Source: an uncultured Phascolarctobacterium sp.
GTDB lineage: Bacteria; Bacillota; Negativicutes; Acidaminococcales; Acidaminococcaceae
Reading direction: 5' to 3'
Assembly: GCA_905200645.1 (NCBI GenBank)
Contig: CAJKLD010000020.1
Location: 1-49,500, forward strand
DNA: 49,500 bases
The position numbers and the translations under genes were made by a program. The notes beneath the pieces were generated by a model, which was given only the letters and a program-made list of their open reading frames with translations, searched no databases and was not told the origin of the DNA. Below, one piece after another: positions 48,414 to 49,500 of the stretch. Each line of letters opens with the position of its first letter. Positions within the stretch are counted from its first letter, which is position 1.

Positions 48414-49500
48414 TCAATCCACTGGAATTAAATAAGTAATTATTCCTTGCATTTGCATCGCACTATTGGTTTCCCCTATGCCAACAGTTGCACTGCTTTC
48501 TCCCAAAGAATATCCAGCCTGTATTCCCATAGAAGTTTTACTTACGCCTATACTAATCCCTGAATAGGCTTCTCGTAAACCTTTCTTATCTAAAGGCTTT
48601 CCACTAATATATTGAATAGTATAACTATATGAAATTTTATTTATAGCCTTCAATATATTGCTTGGAGTAAGATCCGTTAAATTAGCTCCAGCAGAAATAG
48701 ACCCAATACAAACTTTATAAACATTACCTTGTTTATCAACAGCATACCCTATTTCTGCATTAGCACTAATTACTTTAGAAACACCTATTCCTGTTCCTAT
48801 AGTATAAACTCTAAGTTCATTATTTTTCCAAGTAGAAGTATCTACTAATCCAAGTATCCCCTTAGCTATTTCATTTTGCTTCTTAGCACCAAATGAATTA
48901 ATATCTTCACTTATAGTAAATCCTTTAACATCGCCATTATCGTCTAAGTCAACACCCCATTCAAAGCCTTCTCCTTCCGCTTCTCCAAGAGAACCAGCAA
49001 GTGTTTGCTCATCACAGATTTTTTTATATTTTTCTTTTACTGCTTGTTCCTTTTCCTTATCGCCATTACAAGCTGCTAATTCTTTTTTATAATCAAGATA
49101 TTGCTTATGCGTCAAATAGTTATCCTTCGTTGCACTAGCAGCCGTGCTTGCGCCTGCATGTGCATTATTGGCAACTATTTCAGAAACTACTCCGCCTACT
49201 AAAGCGCTTGCCCATTGGTGCATTGCCGGGTCATCTTCAAACATATCGCTAAGCTTATCCTGAATCATTTCGTTAATCATTGCTCCGCTTGCGCCTGCTA
49301 AGAAATCGCTGCCCCCAAGTTCGCTCATTATGCCGCCTATCAGCGCGTGCAAAGCGTTCTTTTCTGCGCTTTCTATGTTCAAATTTCCGCCCGCGTTTAT
49401 ATTTACATCTTTATCGGCAACTACGCTGCTGCCCGTAATATTTGTATCTGCGCCGCTCATTATCTCTGCCTCGTTTGCGGATATATTGCTGCCTACAACC
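48414..49500 (-). CDS. C-terminal end of a CdiA-like exoprotein with an unrecognised tip domain (partial)
   Basis: The frame is open to the window edge (last complete codon 49499-49497), so the N terminus is missing. The visible part starts with hemagglutinin-repeat-type sequence (NITGSSVVADKDVNINAGGN). It continues with a small-residue-rich pre-toxin region (HQWASALVGGVVSEIVANNA) ending in ATKDNYLTHKQYLDYKKEL, where the NxLxHxQ pattern resembles that before toxin tips of such proteins. About 220 residues follow, rich in short strands and glycine (YTIGTGIGVSKV, SISAGANLTDL, GISIGVSKTSMGIQAGYSL), with no nuclease motif I can see. It would be secreted by a TpsB/CdiB partner encoded outside the window. 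Two candidate immunity genes follow without gaps. Confidence 0.8.
   Translation of the reverse strand, partial: VVGSNISANEAEIMSGADTNITGSSVVADKDVNINAGGNLNIESAEKNALHALIGGIMSELGGSDFLAGASGAMINEMIQDKLSDMFEDDPAMHQWASALVGGVVSEIVANNAHAGASTAASATKDNYLTHKQYLDYKKELAACNGDKEKEQAVKEKYKKICDEQTLAGSLGEAEGEGFEWGVDLDDNGDVKGFTISEDINSFGAKKQNEIAKGILGLVDTSTWKNNELRVYTIGTGIGVSKVISANAEIGYAVDKQGNVYKVCIGSISAGANLTDLTPSNILKAINKISYSYTIQYISGKPLDKKGLREAYSGISIGVSKTSMGIQAGYSLGESSATVGIGETNSAMQMQGIITYLIPVD

Noticed and set aside
1..49500. CRISPR arrays, insertion sequences or prophage genes
   Set aside because: No regularly spaced repeats, transposase, integrase or phage structural genes were seen.

Overview
The window looks like the replication-origin region of a diderm Firmicute (class Negativicutes; possibly a Phascolarctobacterium/Acidaminococcus-type organism, an inference from gene content only). 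The Firmicute signature is the order noc-rsmG-mnmG-mnmE-jag-yidC-yidD-rnpA-rpmH | dnaA-dnaN-S4-recF-DUF721-remB-gyrB-gyrA. The outer-membrane signature is a lipid A phosphoethanolamine-transferase-like enzyme and the C-terminal end of a CdiA/FhaB-type two-partner-secreted exoprotein.

Layout. 1-860: a 58-residue membrane protein and a five-tRNA operon (Lys-Glu-Val-Asp-Phe), all leftward. 1.0-3.4 kb: a thioredoxin-reductase-like flavoprotein without the usual redox and NADPH motifs, then serS. 3.4-8.3 kb: a leftward biotin cluster bioD-bioA-bioY-bioWF, in which BioW and BioF are fused and three BirA-type operators are visible. 8.3-11.6 kb: a rightward pantothenate operon panG-panB-panC-panD behind a long leader that ends in an intrinsic terminator (candidate riboswitch/attenuator). 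11.6-14.8 kb: a tautomerase and an Rrf2-cysK-HD-secreted-protein operon. 14.9-18.2 kb: small secreted or membrane proteins and an MFS transporter.

18.1-37.5 kb is the origin core. noc encodes the residues that distinguish Noc from ParB. A perfect Noc-binding site lies about 150 bp downstream of it. A parS core forms its terminator palindrome, and a second, perfect parS lies inside the thiamine pyrophosphokinase gene. oriC lies between dnaA and dnaN: DnaA boxes, then DnaA-trio-like triplets, then an AT-rich unwinding element. A further DnaA box sits in the dnaA promoter spacer. Genes left of rpmH run leftward and genes right of dnaA run rightward, as expected for divergent replichores.

37.6-42.6 kb is an accessory stretch. 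A low-GC two-gene operon (phosphoethanolamine-transferase-like enzyme plus a GDPD/FAM151-like protein) carries a G7 tract in its promoter spacer and a C7 tract in its second gene, suggesting phase variation. A MATE transporter, a cyclophilin-like gene remnant and a His/Gly-tailed secreted protein follow. 42.9-46.0 kb is a three-gene glycerol-3-phosphate-dehydrogenase-like flavoprotein operon ending in a DUF1667 protein. 46.1-49.5 kb is a leftward contact-dependent-inhibition-type locus cut by the window edge: exoprotein tail with an apparently uncharacterised C-terminal domain, two tightly coupled membrane-anchored candidate immunity proteins, diverged repeats, and an orphan hemagglutinin fragment.

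All calls come from reading the sequence; no database search was possible.
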